Of a DNA stretch of 64,000 nt, positions 20,107-29,460 are shown one piece after another; positions within the stretch are counted from its first letter, which is position 1; every line of letters starts with the position of its first letter. Made by a program: the position numbers and the translations under genes. Source of the stretch: Mycolicibacterium palauense (GTDB lineage Bacteria; Actinomycetota; Actinomycetes; Mycobacteriales; Mycobacteriaceae); contig NZ_NVQF01000028.1 in the NCBI RefSeq assembly GCF_002592005.1, positions 1-64,000 of the forward strand, read 5' to 3'. Under the pieces are notes generated by a model. That model was not told where the DNA came from. It worked only from the letters and a program-made list of their open reading frames with translations, and made no database searches.

Positions 20107-21591
20107 TCAACCCCCGCGGACGAATCCCGCCGCCCGGTGCGCGAGCATGACCGTCGTCGCGTGTGGCCCCCGCCGCGGGACCGCCGGCAGCACCGAGCCG
20201 TCGACCACCCACAGGTTGTCCACCCCGATCAGCCGACAGTGCGCGTCGACCACCGCGTCGGGATCGCCGGCGCGCCCCATCGGAGCGGTTCCGCACAGGT
20301 GCTGCGAGGTGGACCACATCGGATCTCCGAGTTCCACTGTGCCGCCGAGCAATTCCGCTACCAGGCCGGCCCCCCGTCGCAGCAGGTCGACGTCGGCGCT
20401 CACGGTGTCGTAGCGGTGCTCTATCCGCGGCGGCACCGCCGGATCGGAGGACACCAGGCTGACGCGGCCCCGGCTGCCCGGATGCATCACCGCCACACCG
20501 ATATGCGGCCAGTCGGGCCGACCGCCGGCCCCGTCGCCGACCATCGCGATGAAGCCTCCCGTGTAGGGCCTGATCTCAAGATCATCGCTGGTGCTGAGTA
20601 CGGCTTCCAGCACCGGCCTGCGCGGCTCCACCGCCCAGTGGGCCGGCAACACCCATTCCGGATGGTCGGCGCTGCGCCGGCCGACCGGCGCGGCAATCTG
20701 CACGGGCACTCCGGCGGCACGCAGATCGGGCTCGGGGCCTATCCCCGAGAGCATCAGCAGATGCCCCGAACCGATCGCGCCCGCGCACAACACGACCTTG
20801 TCCGCTGTCAGCACCCCCGCGCCCCGGGGACCCACCACCTCGACGCCGTGCACCCGCGCACCGCCGACCCGCAGCCGCACCACCCGGGTGCGGGCGTGCA
20901 GCACGACGTTGGGACGCAGCAGCGCGGGCTCCAGGAATCCGGCACCGGGGCCGCGCCGCATGCCGGCGACGATGTTCAGTGGCACCGCACCGGCGCCGGT
21001 CGGCAACGCCGGCCCGTGGCTGACCGCGTTGAGGTCGGCCAGCCAGGGCACGCCCGCGCGTTCGGCCGCCGAGAGGAACAGCGCGGTGCTGCCGGTGATC
21101 TCGCGCGTCCGGCGAACCGGGATCGGACCACTGTCGCCGTGATCGCCGGTGCCTTGCCGGGTGCCTTGCTGGGCGCCTTGCCGGGCGCAGTAGTCGAGAT
21201 CCGTCTCGATGGCCCGGTAGTGCCCGATCACCTCGGACCATGTCCAGCCCGCCAGGTTCCATTCCGCGAAGTCGACGGGCAGGGCGCGGCAGAAGTATCC
21301 ACCGTTGACCGCACCCGACCCGCCTGCCGTCGCGCCGCGCACGATCGCAGCCCGCCTGGGCGGGTCGAGCGTCAGCGCCGTCTCGAATCGCGCCACCACC
21401 GGGCTGGCGGCGCCCACCGGCAACACCATGCCATTGGCGGTCAGCCCCGCGATCCCGGGTTCGGCCGGACCGGGGCCCGCTTCGACGATCGCTACCGTAC
21501 AGCCCGGATCTACCGAAAGCCGCTCGGCCACCACCGATCCGGCACTTCCGGCACCGATGACCAGGACATCGCTGTGCCCGAGGGACGTCAC
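20107..21591 (-). CDS. mftG: MftG, GMC-type flavoprotein oxidising mycofactocinol
   Basis: 494 aa from GTG 21591, 15 bp after mftF; the open frame runs further upstream into mftF. FAD-binding GxGxxG in VIGAGSAGSVVAERL, GMC signatures around GSGAVNGGYF, and the C-terminal GTAPMGRAGDPDAVVD with VDGSVLPAVPRRGPHATT active-site region mark it as the MftG branch of the GMC family. MftG is known to pass electrons from reduced mycofactocin to the respiratory chain. A QG-rich tandem from a 12-bp repeat sits near residue 140. Last gene of the mft run. Confidence 0.93.
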   Translation of the reverse strand: MTSLGHSDVLVIGAGSAGSVVAERLSVDPGCTVAIVEAGPGPAEPGIAGLTANGMVLPVGAASPVVARFETALTLDPPRRAAIVRGATAGGSGAVNGGYFCRALPVDFAEWNLAGWTWSEVIGHYRAIETDLDYCARQGAQQGTRQGTGDHGDSGPIPVRRTREITGSTALFLSAAERAGVPWLADLNAVSHGPALPTGAGAVPLNIVAGMRRGPGAGFLEPALLRPNVVLHARTRVVRLRVGGARVHGVEVVGPRGAGVLTADKVVLCAGAIGSGHLLMLSGIGPEPDLRAAGVPVQIAAPVGRRSADHPEWVLPAHWAVEPRRPVLEAVLSTSDDLEIRPYTGGFIAMVGDGAGGRPDWPHIGVAVMHPGSRGRVSLVSSDPAVPPRIEHRYDTVSADVDLLRRGAGLVAELLGGTVELGDPMWSTSQHLCGTAPMGRAGDPDAVVDAHCRLIGVDNLWVVDGSVLPAVPRRGPHATTVMLAHRAAGFVRGG

Positions 21592-21605
21592 CGTCGACGA
21601 CCGGT

Positions 21606-23036
21606 CTAGGGCCGGATCTGCGGCGTGAGTGCGCGCAGGTTCCGCTCCCGGGCCACCCCGACCCACAGCCCGGCACCGTAGGCGAGATCGTCAAGACGTT
21701 TGAGGACCAGATAGGGCAGCAGGCCGATGGGCTTGTCGTCGTCGTCGGCGTTGCGGCGTCGCGACAGCCAGTCCACGACGCCGTCGAGGACCGCGGCCAG
21801 CAGCACCACGCGACGGCACCGCCGCGAGACGGTGGCCGCCAGCAGCGCCACCGGCCAGTAGTGCCGGCAGATCGCCGAGGCCAGCTGCAGTGCGGACGCG
21901 ACCAGCCCCTGCCCCGCCACCAGCAGGACGTCACGCGGGGCCGTCTCGGGCCCGTCCATGGCCGCCGAGACCCGACGCCCGGTGAAGGCCAGGGCCAGCA
22001 GGGACGCCAAAGTCCCCAACCGCGAGCCCAGCGCCAGCATCAGCCAGACCACCGTCATCCCCGCCGAGACGAACAACGGAGCGGTCTTGTCCGGGTGGCG
22101 GCCGGCCAGCGGGGCGGCCGAGGTGCCATAAAACGCCTTGCGGGCCAACCATTCTCGCAGCTGAATGCGGTGCTCGTGGGCGACCAGTGCGATCGGTTCG
22201 TAGCGCAACCGCGCCCCGGACTCGATCAGCCGCCAGCACAGATCGACGTCCTCCCCCGAGTGCATGCTCTCGTCGAAGCCGCCCACCGCGGTCAGACAGG
22301 ACCGCCGACACACGATGGCCGCGCTCGGCACGTAGGACACCGTCCCGTACGGCACGACGGGGGCCTCCCGCAACCCCAGGTCCAACGATGAGCGCACCGC
22401 CTCGTAGCGGGCCACCAGGCGGTCGGACGGTGCCAGTCCGATGATCCTCGGCGCCACGAGTGCCACCGCCGGATCGCAGAAATGGCCGAGCAGCGCCTCC
22501 AGCCATCCGGGCCGCGGAACCACGTCGGAGTCCAGGAAGGCCACGAAGTCCGTCCGGCAGGCGGCCAGGCCCGTATTGCGCGCGGCCGCCGGACCCCTGC
22601 TCAGCTCGTGGCGAAGCACCTCGACCTCGCTGTCGTAGGCTCCCAGGTGTTCGGGGCGAATCGGCACCGCAGACCCGTCGTCCACCACGATGACCCGCTT
22701 GCCACGCAGGGCCGAGATCAGCCGCCTCACACCGGATACATTGTCGCGCACCGGGATAACGATGGTGACATCACGGTGAGACGGGCCGCTGGCCGGTCGC
22801 GGATGGGCCACCGTGGCGTCGAGGAGCGTGCGGGCCAACCGGGCGCTGACCGCGTCGTGCACCTCGAGGCGTCCGCCGTCGAGCATGGTGCGCGCCGCCG
22901 GGGCCAACCGCAGCAGCCGGGTCGGAGATCCCCCCAGTAGCGCGGCCCCCGACCCCAGCACCCGGACGCGCCTGTCGACCTGCACAGCAAACCCGTCGGG
23001 GAGCCGGTCCGCGGCGGCGCCGACACCGGCCCTCAC
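21606..23036 (-). CDS. mftF: MftF, mycofactocin glycosyltransferase
   Basis: 476 aa. A GT2 enzyme that adds the oligoglucose chain to mycofactocin. The N-terminal about 90 residues are the MftF-specific region; the GT-A domain follows with [31 protein letters not shown] and FLDSDVVP (DxD-type). C-terminal membrane segments around residues 330-400 anchor it. GTG start overlaps the mftE stop (GTGA), so translation is coupled. Confidence 0.95.
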   Translation of the reverse strand: MRAGVGAAADRLPDGFAVQVDRRVRVLGSGAALLGGSPTRLLRLAPAARTMLDGGRLEVHDAVSARLARTLLDATVAHPRPASGPSHRDVTIVIPVRDNVSGVRRLISALRGKRVIVVDDGSAVPIRPEHLGAYDSEVEVLRHELSRGPAAARNTGLAACRTDFVAFLDSDVVPRPGWLEALLGHFCDPAVALVAPRIIGLAPSDRLVARYEAVRSSLDLGLREAPVVPYGTVSYVPSAAIVCRRSCLTAVGGFDESMHSGEDVDLCWRLIESGARLRYEPIALVAHEHRIQLREWLARKAFYGTSAAPLAGRHPDKTAPLFVSAGMTVVWLMLALGSRLGTLASLLALAFTGRRVSAAMDGPETAPRDVLLVAGQGLVASALQLASAICRHYWPVALLAATVSRRCRRVVLLAAVLDGVVDWLSRRRNADDDDKPIGLLPYLVLKRLDDLAYGAGLWVGVARERNLRALTPQIRP

Positions 23037-23773
23037 GTCAACATCCCGTCCGCCCGGGGCGTCCAGCGGCCGACGCGCTCGACGCAGCCGGCAACCATCT
23101 CGGTGAGCAGACGTTCACCCTCCGACGCGGTTGCAGTGGTCGGATCCCCCAACACTCCCACCTCACTCACTGCCGCGACACCCCCGCGGCTCATCAACGG
23201 CATCAGGTCTGACAGGGGCGCGATGTTACCCGCGCGTGACTCCTCCAGCCGGACATCCGCCGGCGAAATATGTAGCAATACAGACGTTTCGGTATGACCC
23301 GCGTGGGCGTCGCCGCCCCGCACCATACAGGAGCACCACCCTGTGTCCCGGCCCTCATAGCGCAGCCGGCGCACGGCCGCGGCCAGCGCGGCCACGTTGC
23401 CCCCGTGCCCGTTGACGAACACCACGCGGTTCGCCCAGTTCGCGGCGGACCTGCCGTACTCCAGCAGCAGCAACTCCAGCGCCGCGGTACCCACCGAGAC
23501 GGTGCCGGGGAATCCCTCGTGCTCGCCGCTGGCCCCGTAGGCGACGGCCGGGGCCACCAGGTGCCCGCCCGTCCCGCGGTCCAGCCGGGAGGCGGCGCCA
23601 CGGGCCACCGCGCACGCAATGCGGGTGTCGGTGTCCAACGGCAGGTGCGGTCCGTGCTGTTCGGTGGAACCCACCGGCACCAGCACCACCGGCGACCGGC
23701 CGTGCAGCTGTCTCGACGTCGAGTTCCCAAGCTCGCTGGGGAAAGCCACCCGCCGATGGTAGGCCGGATTCAC
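23033..23773 (-). CDS. mftE: MftE, creatininase-family peptidase of mycofactocin synthesis
   Basis: 246 aa. Metal-dependent peptidase that releases the cyclised Val-Tyr-derived dipeptide from modified MftA. Metal ligands are visible in [20 protein letters not shown] and [10 protein letters not shown], as in creatininases. A GTG at codon 9 (VAFPSELG) is an alternative start closer to family length. A 114-bp gap separates it from mftD, the only sizeable gap inside mftA-mftG. Confidence 0.95.
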   Translation of the reverse strand: MNPAYHRRVAFPSELGNSTSRQLHGRSPVVLVPVGSTEQHGPHLPLDTDTRIACAVARGAASRLDRGTGGHLVAPAVAYGASGEHEGFPGTVSVGTAALELLLLEYGRSAANWANRVVFVNGHGGNVAALAAAVRRLRYEGRDTGWCSCMVRGGDAHAGHTETSVLLHISPADVRLEESRAGNIAPLSDLMPLMSRGGVAAVSEVGVLGDPTTATASEGERLLTEMVAGCVERVGRWTPRADGMLT

Positions 23774-23887
23774 CTGGTGTGCGCCGATTGTTGGTGTGCT
23801 GGACGGAATTTATTCGCCGGAGGCGCCGGATTGACCGGAGCGTAAGTTCACGTCTGCCCCGTACGCCACGCCCGCCCCAGGACGCGC

Positions 23888-25093
23888 TCAGCCCGCCGTG
23901 GGCGCCGTGTCACCGCCCGGCACCCCGAGGGTCCGGGTGAAGCCCTCCGGAACCAGGACGTCCTCGGGCCCCAGGTCGTGGATCGAGGCCTTACCGAGGC
24001 CGCGCAGTGCCGAGTCGATGCCGCCGTGCAGAATGTCCAGAACGTTCTCCACACCCGCCTGCCCGTTGGCCGCCAGACCCCACAGGTAGGCCCGCCCGAT
24101 CATCACCGCACGCGCCCCCAGGGCGACGGCCTTCACCACGTCGCTGCCGCGCCGCACGCCACCGTCCAGCAAAACCTCGACCTGGTCGCCCACCGCGTCG
24201 GCGATGGCCGGCAGGCACCGAATGGCCGCCGGCGTGCCGTCCAGGTTGTTGCCGCCGTGGTTGGACACCGTGATCGCCGAAACACCGGCATCCACAGCAC
24301 GTTTGGCGTCATCGACGCGCACCATCCCCTTGAGCAGGAAGGGGCCGCCCCACAGCTCACGCAGCCAGGCGATGTCCTCCCAGGTGGGCGGCGGGGTTCC
24401 CATCCACTCCCCGTAGGCCTCGAAGAACGTGGGGCCGGGCTCGCCGCGCCGGCCCTGGTTGGGTACCCGCAGGTCGGGCGGCCGCAGGTGCTTGCCGAAG
24501 CTCCACAACCAGCTGGGCTTGGTGAGCACCTCCGGGGACATCCGCAGCGTGGTGCGCAGGTCCATCCGCTCCGGGATCTTCGGGCTGCCCCAGTCCCGGC
24601 CGTGGGAGAAGCTCCAGTCGGTGGTGGCGATCAGTCCGACCGCGCCGGCGTCCTTGGCGCGCTGGACGCGCTCGGCGATGGCGTCCCGGCTGCCCAGCCA
24701 GTAGATCTGGAAGAAGATCTTGCCGTTGACCGCGATGACCTCTTCCATCGGCTTGCTGGCGAACGAGGACAGCCCCATCGCGGTGCCCCGTGCGGCCGCG
24801 GCGCGTGCCACGGCCACCTCACCGTCGGGGTCCACGGCCTGCACGCCGGTCGGCGAGATGATCACGGGCAACGAGATGTCCTGGCCCATAACGGTAGTCG
24901 CCATCTCGCGCTTCTCGGTCGCACCGACGACGTGCGGTGCGAAGCCGAGCTCGGCGAAGGACTCCACGTTGTCGGCCACCGTCACCCCCTTTTCGCTGGC
25001 CGAGATCAGCGAGGAGTAGACGGACTTGGGCAGCCGCTTCTTCGCCCGTTGCTGGGCGATGGCGACGGTTTCGAACCAGGTATCGCGTGCCAT
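23888..25093 (-). CDS. mftD: MftD, FMN-dependent dehydrogenase of mycofactocin synthesis
   Basis: 401 aa, TIM-barrel alpha-hydroxy-acid-oxidase family. It oxidatively deaminates the dipeptide released by MftE to give the alpha-keto amide of pre-mycofactocin. LPVIISPTGVQAV, the FFQIYWLGSRD strand, catalytic VSNHGGNNLDG and phosphate-binding LLDGGVRRGSDVVKA are present. Starts MARDTWFETVAIAQ, standard for MftD; lies 19 bp after mftC. Confidence 0.96.
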   Translation of the reverse strand: MARDTWFETVAIAQQRAKKRLPKSVYSSLISASEKGVTVADNVESFAELGFAPHVVGATEKREMATTVMGQDISLPVIISPTGVQAVDPDGEVAVARAAAARGTAMGLSSFASKPMEEVIAVNGKIFFQIYWLGSRDAIAERVQRAKDAGAVGLIATTDWSFSHGRDWGSPKIPERMDLRTTLRMSPEVLTKPSWLWSFGKHLRPPDLRVPNQGRRGEPGPTFFEAYGEWMGTPPPTWEDIAWLRELWGGPFLLKGMVRVDDAKRAVDAGVSAITVSNHGGNNLDGTPAAIRCLPAIADAVGDQVEVLLDGGVRRGSDVVKAVALGARAVMIGRAYLWGLAANGQAGVENVLDILHGGIDSALRGLGKASIHDLGPEDVLVPEGFTRTLGVPGGDTAPTAG

Positions 25094-25112
25094 GAGGTCA
25101 GACCAGGACTTT

Positions 25113-26303
25113 CTAGACGGGGCTCTCGTTGCAGAACTTCTTGGGTGGTTGCGCCGGGGGTGCGCCGAGCGTCAGCAGCACCGGTTCCTTGCGGCGGCCG
25201 GTGCGGGAGTGGTCGACGCCGGACCTGGGCACCTCGCGGTCGGCGGCCAGCGCGGATTCGCCGTAGCCCTGCACGCACTCCGGGTCGGGGCCGTCCATCG
25301 GCAGACCCGTGAAGAACTTGGCGGCCATGCAACCGCCGCGGCAGGCGTCGTAGTGCCCGCAGCCCGAGCACGCCCCCGCCGACTGCGGTTCACGCAACTC
25401 GCCGAACAGCGTGGAGTTCTTCCAGATGTTCTCAAATCCATGGTCGGACAGGATGTTTCCGGCCAAGAAGTTGTCGTGGATGGCGAACGGACAGGCGTAG
25501 ACGTCACCCACCGGATCGATCAGACAGACCACGCGGCCGGCCCCGCACAGGTTCAGCCCGGCCAGGGCTCCCGGCTCCCCCAGGCCGGACAGGTGGAAGA
25601 AGGAGTCGCCGGTCAGCACGCGCTCGCCGTGGGCGACCAGCCAGTCGTAGAGCTGGCGCTGCTGGTCGGCCGTCGGGTGCAGTTCGTCCCACACGTCGGC
25701 CCCCCGCCCCGAGGGACGCAGGCGCGTGATGCGCAGGGTGGCGCCGTAGGTGTCGGCCAGGGCCTTGAAGTCGTCGAGTTGGTCCACGTTGTGGCGGGTC
25801 ACCACCACCGAGATCTTGGCGTCGGCGAATCCAGCGGCGGCCAGGTTCTCCAGTGCCCGGATCGCCATCGCGAACGAGCCGGGCCCGCGCACCGCGTCGT
25901 TGATCTCGGCGGTGGCGCCGTCCAGCGAGATCTGGACGTCGACGTAGTCGCTGGCGGCCAGCCTGGCGGCGACCTCGGGGGTGATCCGCACCCCGTTGGT
26001 GGAGAACTTCACCCCGACGTGGTGGGCGGTGGCGTAGTCGACGAGCTCCCAGAAATCCGGGCGCACAGTCGGTTCCCCGCCACCGATGTTGACGTAGAAG
26101 ACCTGCATGCGCTCGAGCTCGTCGATGATGGCCTTGCACTGGTCGGTCGACAATTCGCGCGGGTCGCGCTTGCCCGACGAGGACAGGCAGTGCACGCAGG
26201 CCAGGTTGCAGGCGTAGGTCAGCTCCCACGTCAGGCAGATGGGGGCGTCCAGGCCCCGTTCGAACTGGTCGACGAGCCGCGGAACGGGCGCCACTGAGGT
26301 CAT
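25113..26303 (-). CDS. mftC: MftC, radical SAM maturase of mycofactocin
   Basis: 396 aa from ATG 26303, which overlaps the mftB stop (ATGA). Catalyses decarboxylation of the C-terminal Tyr of MftA and its cross-link to the preceding Val. The radical-SAM cluster motif CxxxCxxC is C32/C36/C39 (ACNLACVHC), GGGEPTVRP is the SAM-binding motif, and the SPASM domain Cys residues lie in NLCGAGRVVC, YACPF and CSGCGHYDACRGGC. The open frame reaches far upstream, but only from 26303 does it have coding character. Confidence 0.97.
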   Translation of the reverse strand: MTSVAPVPRLVDQFERGLDAPICLTWELTYACNLACVHCLSSSGKRDPRELSTDQCKAIIDELERMQVFYVNIGGGEPTVRPDFWELVDYATAHHVGVKFSTNGVRITPEVAARLAASDYVDVQISLDGATAEINDAVRGPGSFAMAIRALENLAAAGFADAKISVVVTRHNVDQLDDFKALADTYGATLRITRLRPSGRGADVWDELHPTADQQRQLYDWLVAHGERVLTGDSFFHLSGLGEPGALAGLNLCGAGRVVCLIDPVGDVYACPFAIHDNFLAGNILSDHGFENIWKNSTLFGELREPQSAGACSGCGHYDACRGGCMAAKFFTGLPMDGPDPECVQGYGESALAADREVPRSGVDHSRTGRRKEPVLLTLGAPPAQPPKKFCNESPV

Positions 26304-26635
26304 GTCTGCTCCTGGAGGTCGGGCCGGGCGACGATCATGTTCGAGTCCGCCAGCACACCCAGGGCGTGCAGGTAGGGCGACTGCGCGTCGTCGTCGATTC
26401 CGGCTGCGCGGCAGGCGGTCCGGACGTCGGGGTGCTCGTCGAGCGATTCGACGAGCGCCAGGATCGTCCGGCTCTTGAGAAAGGACAGTTTGCGGGTGCC
26501 GAAGTGGTAGAGCAGGGCGCCGAAGGGTTCGGGGCGCACCGCCACCTGGGGGTGCAGGCGCCAACCGCGACCGGGGTCGAACGATTCGGGCGGCCCTGAC
26601 CGCTCGGCTCCGGTCGCGGTCGGCATCGTGCCCAT
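26300..26635 (-). CDS. mftB: MftB, peptide chaperone (RRE, PqqD-like)
   Basis: 111 aa. Binds MftA and presents it to MftC. The recognisable MftB core is WRLHPQVAVRPEPFGALLYHFGTRKLSFL with a following helical part ending in ARPDLQ (given here in shortened form: WRLHP, RPEPFGALLYHFG, KLSFLKS). Starts 3 bp after the mftA stop; the second Met (codon 4) is an equally possible start. Overlaps mftC by 4 bp. Confidence 0.95.
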   Translation of the reverse strand: MGTMPTATGAERSGPPESFDPGRGWRLHPQVAVRPEPFGALLYHFGTRKLSFLKSRTILALVESLDEHPDVRTACRAAGIDDDAQSPYLHALGVLADSNMIVARPDLQEQT

Positions 26636-26638
26636 GGG

Positions 26639-26734
26639 TCAGTAGACCCCGCACATTCCGTCGATCGAGACCTCTTCCACCAGCGATTCGGTGACGAGGT
26701 CGGCGTCGGCGGCCTGCTGCTGATCGTGGTCCAT
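26639..26734 (-). CDS. mftA: MftA, mycofactocin precursor peptide
   Basis: 31-residue ribosomal peptide, the substrate from which mycofactocin is built. It starts [13 protein letters not shown] and ends in the invariant IDGMCGVY; the last Val and Tyr are the residues modified by MftC and excised by MftE, and the rest is leader. A good ribosome-binding site (AGGTGGAG, six bases from ATG) fits high expression. First gene of the minus-strand operon, 98 bp from the likely mftR start. Confidence 0.97.
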   Translation of the reverse strand: MDHDQQQAADADLVTESLVEEVSIDGMCGVY

Positions 26735-26749
26735 ATTGCTCCACCTTTC

Positions 26750-26810
26750 TTCGTGTGACACTCGACACAAGGGGTCGATGGAGCCCTAGAATATGGCATC
26801 GAGTGCCATA
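26750..26810. promoter_or_regulatory. mftR/mftA divergent promoter and palindromic operator
   Basis: A perfect palindrome TATGGCA-TCGAG-TGCCATA lies at 26792-26810. A degenerate relative sharing the CACTCGA core lies near 26757-26771. A plus-strand -10 TAGAAT (26787-26792) and a minus-strand -10-like TATTCT (26793-26788) overlap each other and the palindrome edge. This is where MftR, a known repressor of this locus released by long-chain acyl-CoA, would be expected to bind. Confidence 0.6.
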
Positions 26811-26831
26811 ACGGAAGTGGGGTCCGCGAAA

Positions 26832-27458
26832 ATGGTGTCTGAGCCCGGCGCCCGGGTCGGTCGGCGACGTTCGACCACCCGCGACCACATCGCCGACGTC
26901 GCCATCGACCTGTTCAGCGCCCGGGGCTTCGACGCGGTCAACGTCGACGACGTCGCATCGGCCGCGGGGATCGCCCGGCGCACCGTGTTCCGCTACTACG
27001 CCTCCAAGAGCGCGATCCCGTGGGGCGATTTCGACGTCCACCTCGATCAGTTGGGCGCCCTGCTGGAGAACATCGATCCCGACGTGCCGCTGGCCGAGGC
27101 CCTGCGCGAGGCACTGCTGGCCTTCAACACCTTCGGGGAGCAGGAGGCGCTTCGGCACCGCGAGCGGATGCGGGTGATCCTGGAAACCGAAGAGCTGCAA
27201 GCCTATTCCATGACGATGTATGCCGGTTGGCGCGCGGTGATCGCCGAGTTCGTCGCACGCCGGCTCGGCGGCTCGCCCGCCGATCTGGGCCCACAGACCC
27301 TGGCCTGGGTGCTGCTCGGCGTGGCCCTGTCGGCCTATGAGCACTGGCTGGCCGACGAGACGGTGGCGCTGGCCGACGCGCTCATCGGAGCCTTCGACGC
27401 CCTGGGCGACACCTTCGGGGCACCCATGGCGCCGACCGCGCGCAAAAAACTCACCTAA
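26832..27458 (+). CDS. mftR: MftR, TetR-type regulator of the mycofactocin locus
   Basis: 208 aa from ATG 26832. A longer start at 26793 exists but lies inside the operator palindrome and directly at the -10, so it would probably not be transcribed. TetR helix-turn-helix: [15 protein letters not shown], then [19 protein letters not shown]. The C-terminal domain ([19 protein letters not shown] and the [15 protein letters not shown] helix) matches the MftR family, reported to sense long-chain acyl-CoA. Divergent from mftA, giving autoregulation plus control of cofactor synthesis. Confidence 0.93.
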   Translation: MVSEPGARVGRRRSTTRDHIADVAIDLFSARGFDAVNVDDVASAAGIARRTVFRYYASKSAIPWGDFDVHLDQLGALLENIDPDVPLAEALREALLAFNTFGEQEALRHRERMRVILETEELQAYSMTMYAGWRAVIAEFVARRLGGSPADLGPQTLAWVLLGVALSAYEHWLADETVALADALIGAFDALGDTFGAPMAPTARKKLT

Positions 27459-27498
27459 CCGGCGTCGGAGTTCGGCGGCCCACGACGACGATAGGGAT

Positions 27499-28017
27499 GT
27501 GAGCGCCGAACCCGACCGCCCCGACGCTCCGCGGGCGCTGCTCCGTCTCTACGACGAGGCGCTGCCGGTGGTGTACGGATACTTCATCCGGCGTTGCGGC
27601 GACCGCGGCACGGCCGAGGACCTGACATCGGAGACCTTCCTGGCGGCCATGGACGCCGCCCGCAGACCGCAGCCTCCCCCGATCACGGTGCCCTACCTGA
27701 TCGGGGTGGCCCGCCACAAGCTGGCCGACCACTACCGGCGGCGCGGCGAGCGGTCCACCGTGGTGCTCGCCGAGCCCCCGGAACCTCCGGAGCCCTCCGA
27801 CGAGTGGGAGGCCCACCTGGACCGGCTGGTGGCCGAGGGGGTGCTCGCCCGGCTCTCCGGGGCGCACCGGGCGGTGCTGACGCTGCGCTATCTGGACGAC
27901 CGGTCGGTGCCCGAATGCGCCGACCTGCTGGGCCGCACGGTGCACGCCACCGAGGCACTGCTGGTGCGCGCCCGACGATCGTTTCGGGCGCTCTACCCGG
28001 AGGGAGGTCCGTCATGA
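27499..28017 (+). CDS. ECF-type RNA polymerase sigma factor
   Basis: 172 aa from GTG 27499; no cleaner start in the frame. Sigma region 2: RLYDEALPVVYGYFIRRCG, GTAEDLTSETFLAAM and YLIGVARHKLADHYRR. Region 4: LSGAHRAVLTLRYLDD and DLLGRTVHATEALLVRARRSF. A Pro-rich linker separates them. The stop overlaps the ATG of the glyoxalase-fold gene (ATGA), and the usual anti-sigma factor is missing, so the partner protein probably takes part in its control. Follows mftR by 40 bp. Confidence 0.88.
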   Translation: MSAEPDRPDAPRALLRLYDEALPVVYGYFIRRCGDRGTAEDLTSETFLAAMDAARRPQPPPITVPYLIGVARHKLADHYRRRGERSTVVLAEPPEPPEPSDEWEAHLDRLVAEGVLARLSGAHRAVLTLRYLDDRSVPECADLLGRTVHATEALLVRARRSFRALYPEGGPS

Positions 28018-29309
28018 GTTCGCCCGGCGACCCGTTGCGTGTCCTGGGCGGTGGCGACCTCCCCGTCCACCCCGACCCGGCCTTCGCGCAGCGGTTGCGC
28101 ACCCGGCTGGAGTCGGCGCTGTCCCTGCCCGCCAACACCGAAGGAGTCGACATGTCCGGCACCGACACCGCCGTGGCCCGCCTGAACACCGCCCCGAACA
28201 CCGACGTTCCCGAACCCGCTCCCCTTCCACGCCCGGCCGCCCTGCCCTACCTCCAGGTGCGCAACGCCCGCCGCGCCCTGCGCTGGTACACCGAGGCGCT
28301 CGGCGCCGTCGTCATCGGCGAGCCGATCATCATGGCGGACAACAGGGTCGGTCATGCCGAGCTGGCCATCGGCGGCGGGGTGCTCTACCTGGCCGACGAG
28401 TTCCCCGAGCTCGGCCTGCGCGCACCGGCCGCGGGCGCGGTGTCGGTCAGCCTGATGCTGCCCGTGGGCGACACCGACGCGGCGCTGGCCCGCGCCGCCG
28501 AGCACGGCGCCACCGTCGTCCGCGAGGTCGACGAGGCGCACGGGTCGCGCAATGCGGCGTTCCTCGACCCGTTCGGCCACCGGTGGATGCTCTCGGGCCC
28601 GATGCGCACGGCACCGGCACCGATCCGCCACGGCGACGTCGGCTACGTCTCGGTGTGGACCCCCGACCCACGCCGGGCCGCCGCGTTCTACGGCCACGTA
28701 CTGGGCTGGACCTACGACGAGGACACCCACCGCGTCACCAACACCGCCGAACCCGTCGGCATCGTGGCCGCCCCCGGACAGCACATGTTGTTCTGCTGCT
28801 ACGCCGTGGCAGACCTGGACGCCGCGCGCCGAGCCATCCTCGGCGCCGGCGGCCGCACCGGCGAGAGCTCCGAATCCGGCTTCGGAACGGTGCTGGATGC
28901 CACCGATCCCGCCGGTGCGCGCTTCGCGGTCTTCGAGCCCACCGGCGGGGTGCGGCGTCCCGCGCTCAACGGCGCCGGTCCGGGCGAGCTGGCCTACATC
29001 ACCCATCAGGTGCCCGACTCGGCGGCCTTCCGGCGCTTCTACGGCGCGGTGCTGCACTGGGATTTCGAACCCGGACGCGTCGAGGACGGCTGGCAGGTCA
29101 GCGGATCGCATCCGATGGCCGGCGTGGCCGGCGGCGGGCGGGCACCGGCGACGGTACCCATGTGGACCGTCGCCGAGATGGACTCCGCGGTGGCACGGGT
29201 GCGCGAGGCCGGCGGCACCGTCGTGCAGGAGCCCAGCCGGCAGGCCTACGGGCTGATGGCCGAGTGCACCGACGACCAGGGCGGCCGGTTCTATCTCGGC
29301 GAGTTCTGA
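28014..29309 (+). CDS. Three-domain VOC/glyoxalase-fold protein coupled to ECF sigma
   Basis: 431 aa with GGAGG eight bases before ATG. Residues 1-45 form a leader with HPDPAFAQRLRTRLESAL, a stretch often seen in proteins next to ECF sigma factors. Three VOC repeats follow, about 75-195 (YLQVRNARRALRWYTEALGA, FLDPFGHRWML), 205-310 (YVSVWTPDPRRAAAFYG) and 325-431 (YITHQVPDSAAFRRFYG). VOC domains bind or transform small molecules with a metal or without. As it is translated with the sigma factor, a sensing or effector role is likely. Met 47 could be an internal start. Chemistry unknown. Confidence 0.82.
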   Translation: MSSPGDPLRVLGGGDLPVHPDPAFAQRLRTRLESALSLPANTEGVDMSGTDTAVARLNTAPNTDVPEPAPLPRPAALPYLQVRNARRALRWYTEALGAVVIGEPIIMADNRVGHAELAIGGGVLYLADEFPELGLRAPAAGAVSVSLMLPVGDTDAALARAAEHGATVVREVDEAHGSRNAAFLDPFGHRWMLSGPMRTAPAPIRHGDVGYVSVWTPDPRRAAAFYGHVLGWTYDEDTHRVTNTAEPVGIVAAPGQHMLFCCYAVADLDAARRAILGAGGRTGESSESGFGTVLDATDPAGARFAVFEPTGGVRRPALNGAGPGELAYITHQVPDSAAFRRFYGAVLHWDFEPGRVEDGWQVSGSHPMAGVAGGGRAPATVPMWTVAEMDSAVARVREAGGTVVQEPSRQAYGLMAECTDDQGGRFYLGEF

Positions 29310-29355
29310 GCCGGCGCGCGCCACCACCACCTGCCACCACCAGCTCGCTGCACCG

Positions 29356-29415
29356 CGCGAGCGCTCACTGAGGTACGCAGAATTCGAAGAATCCGTACCT
29401 GGATGAGCGCTCGCG
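29356..29415. terminator. Long interrupted hairpin between convergent genes
   Basis: Nested inverted repeats: a perfect 12-bp outer stem (29356-29367 with 29404-29415), a 7-bp stem AGGTACG/CGTACCT and an inner ATTC/GAAT. It lies midway between the convergent VOC and reductase genes, so a bidirectional terminator is the simplest reading, though there is no T-tract. Its regular symmetry would also suit a protein-binding site. Confidence 0.5.
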
Positions 29416-29460
29416 GGAAAGGGGCCGCGCGAAGAGGCCCGCGGGAAGGGATGCCGGCGG

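Noticed and set aside
26793..26831. Upstream ATG for mftR
   Set aside because: It lies within the operator palindrome and at the -10 hexamer, so it is probably not in the transcript.
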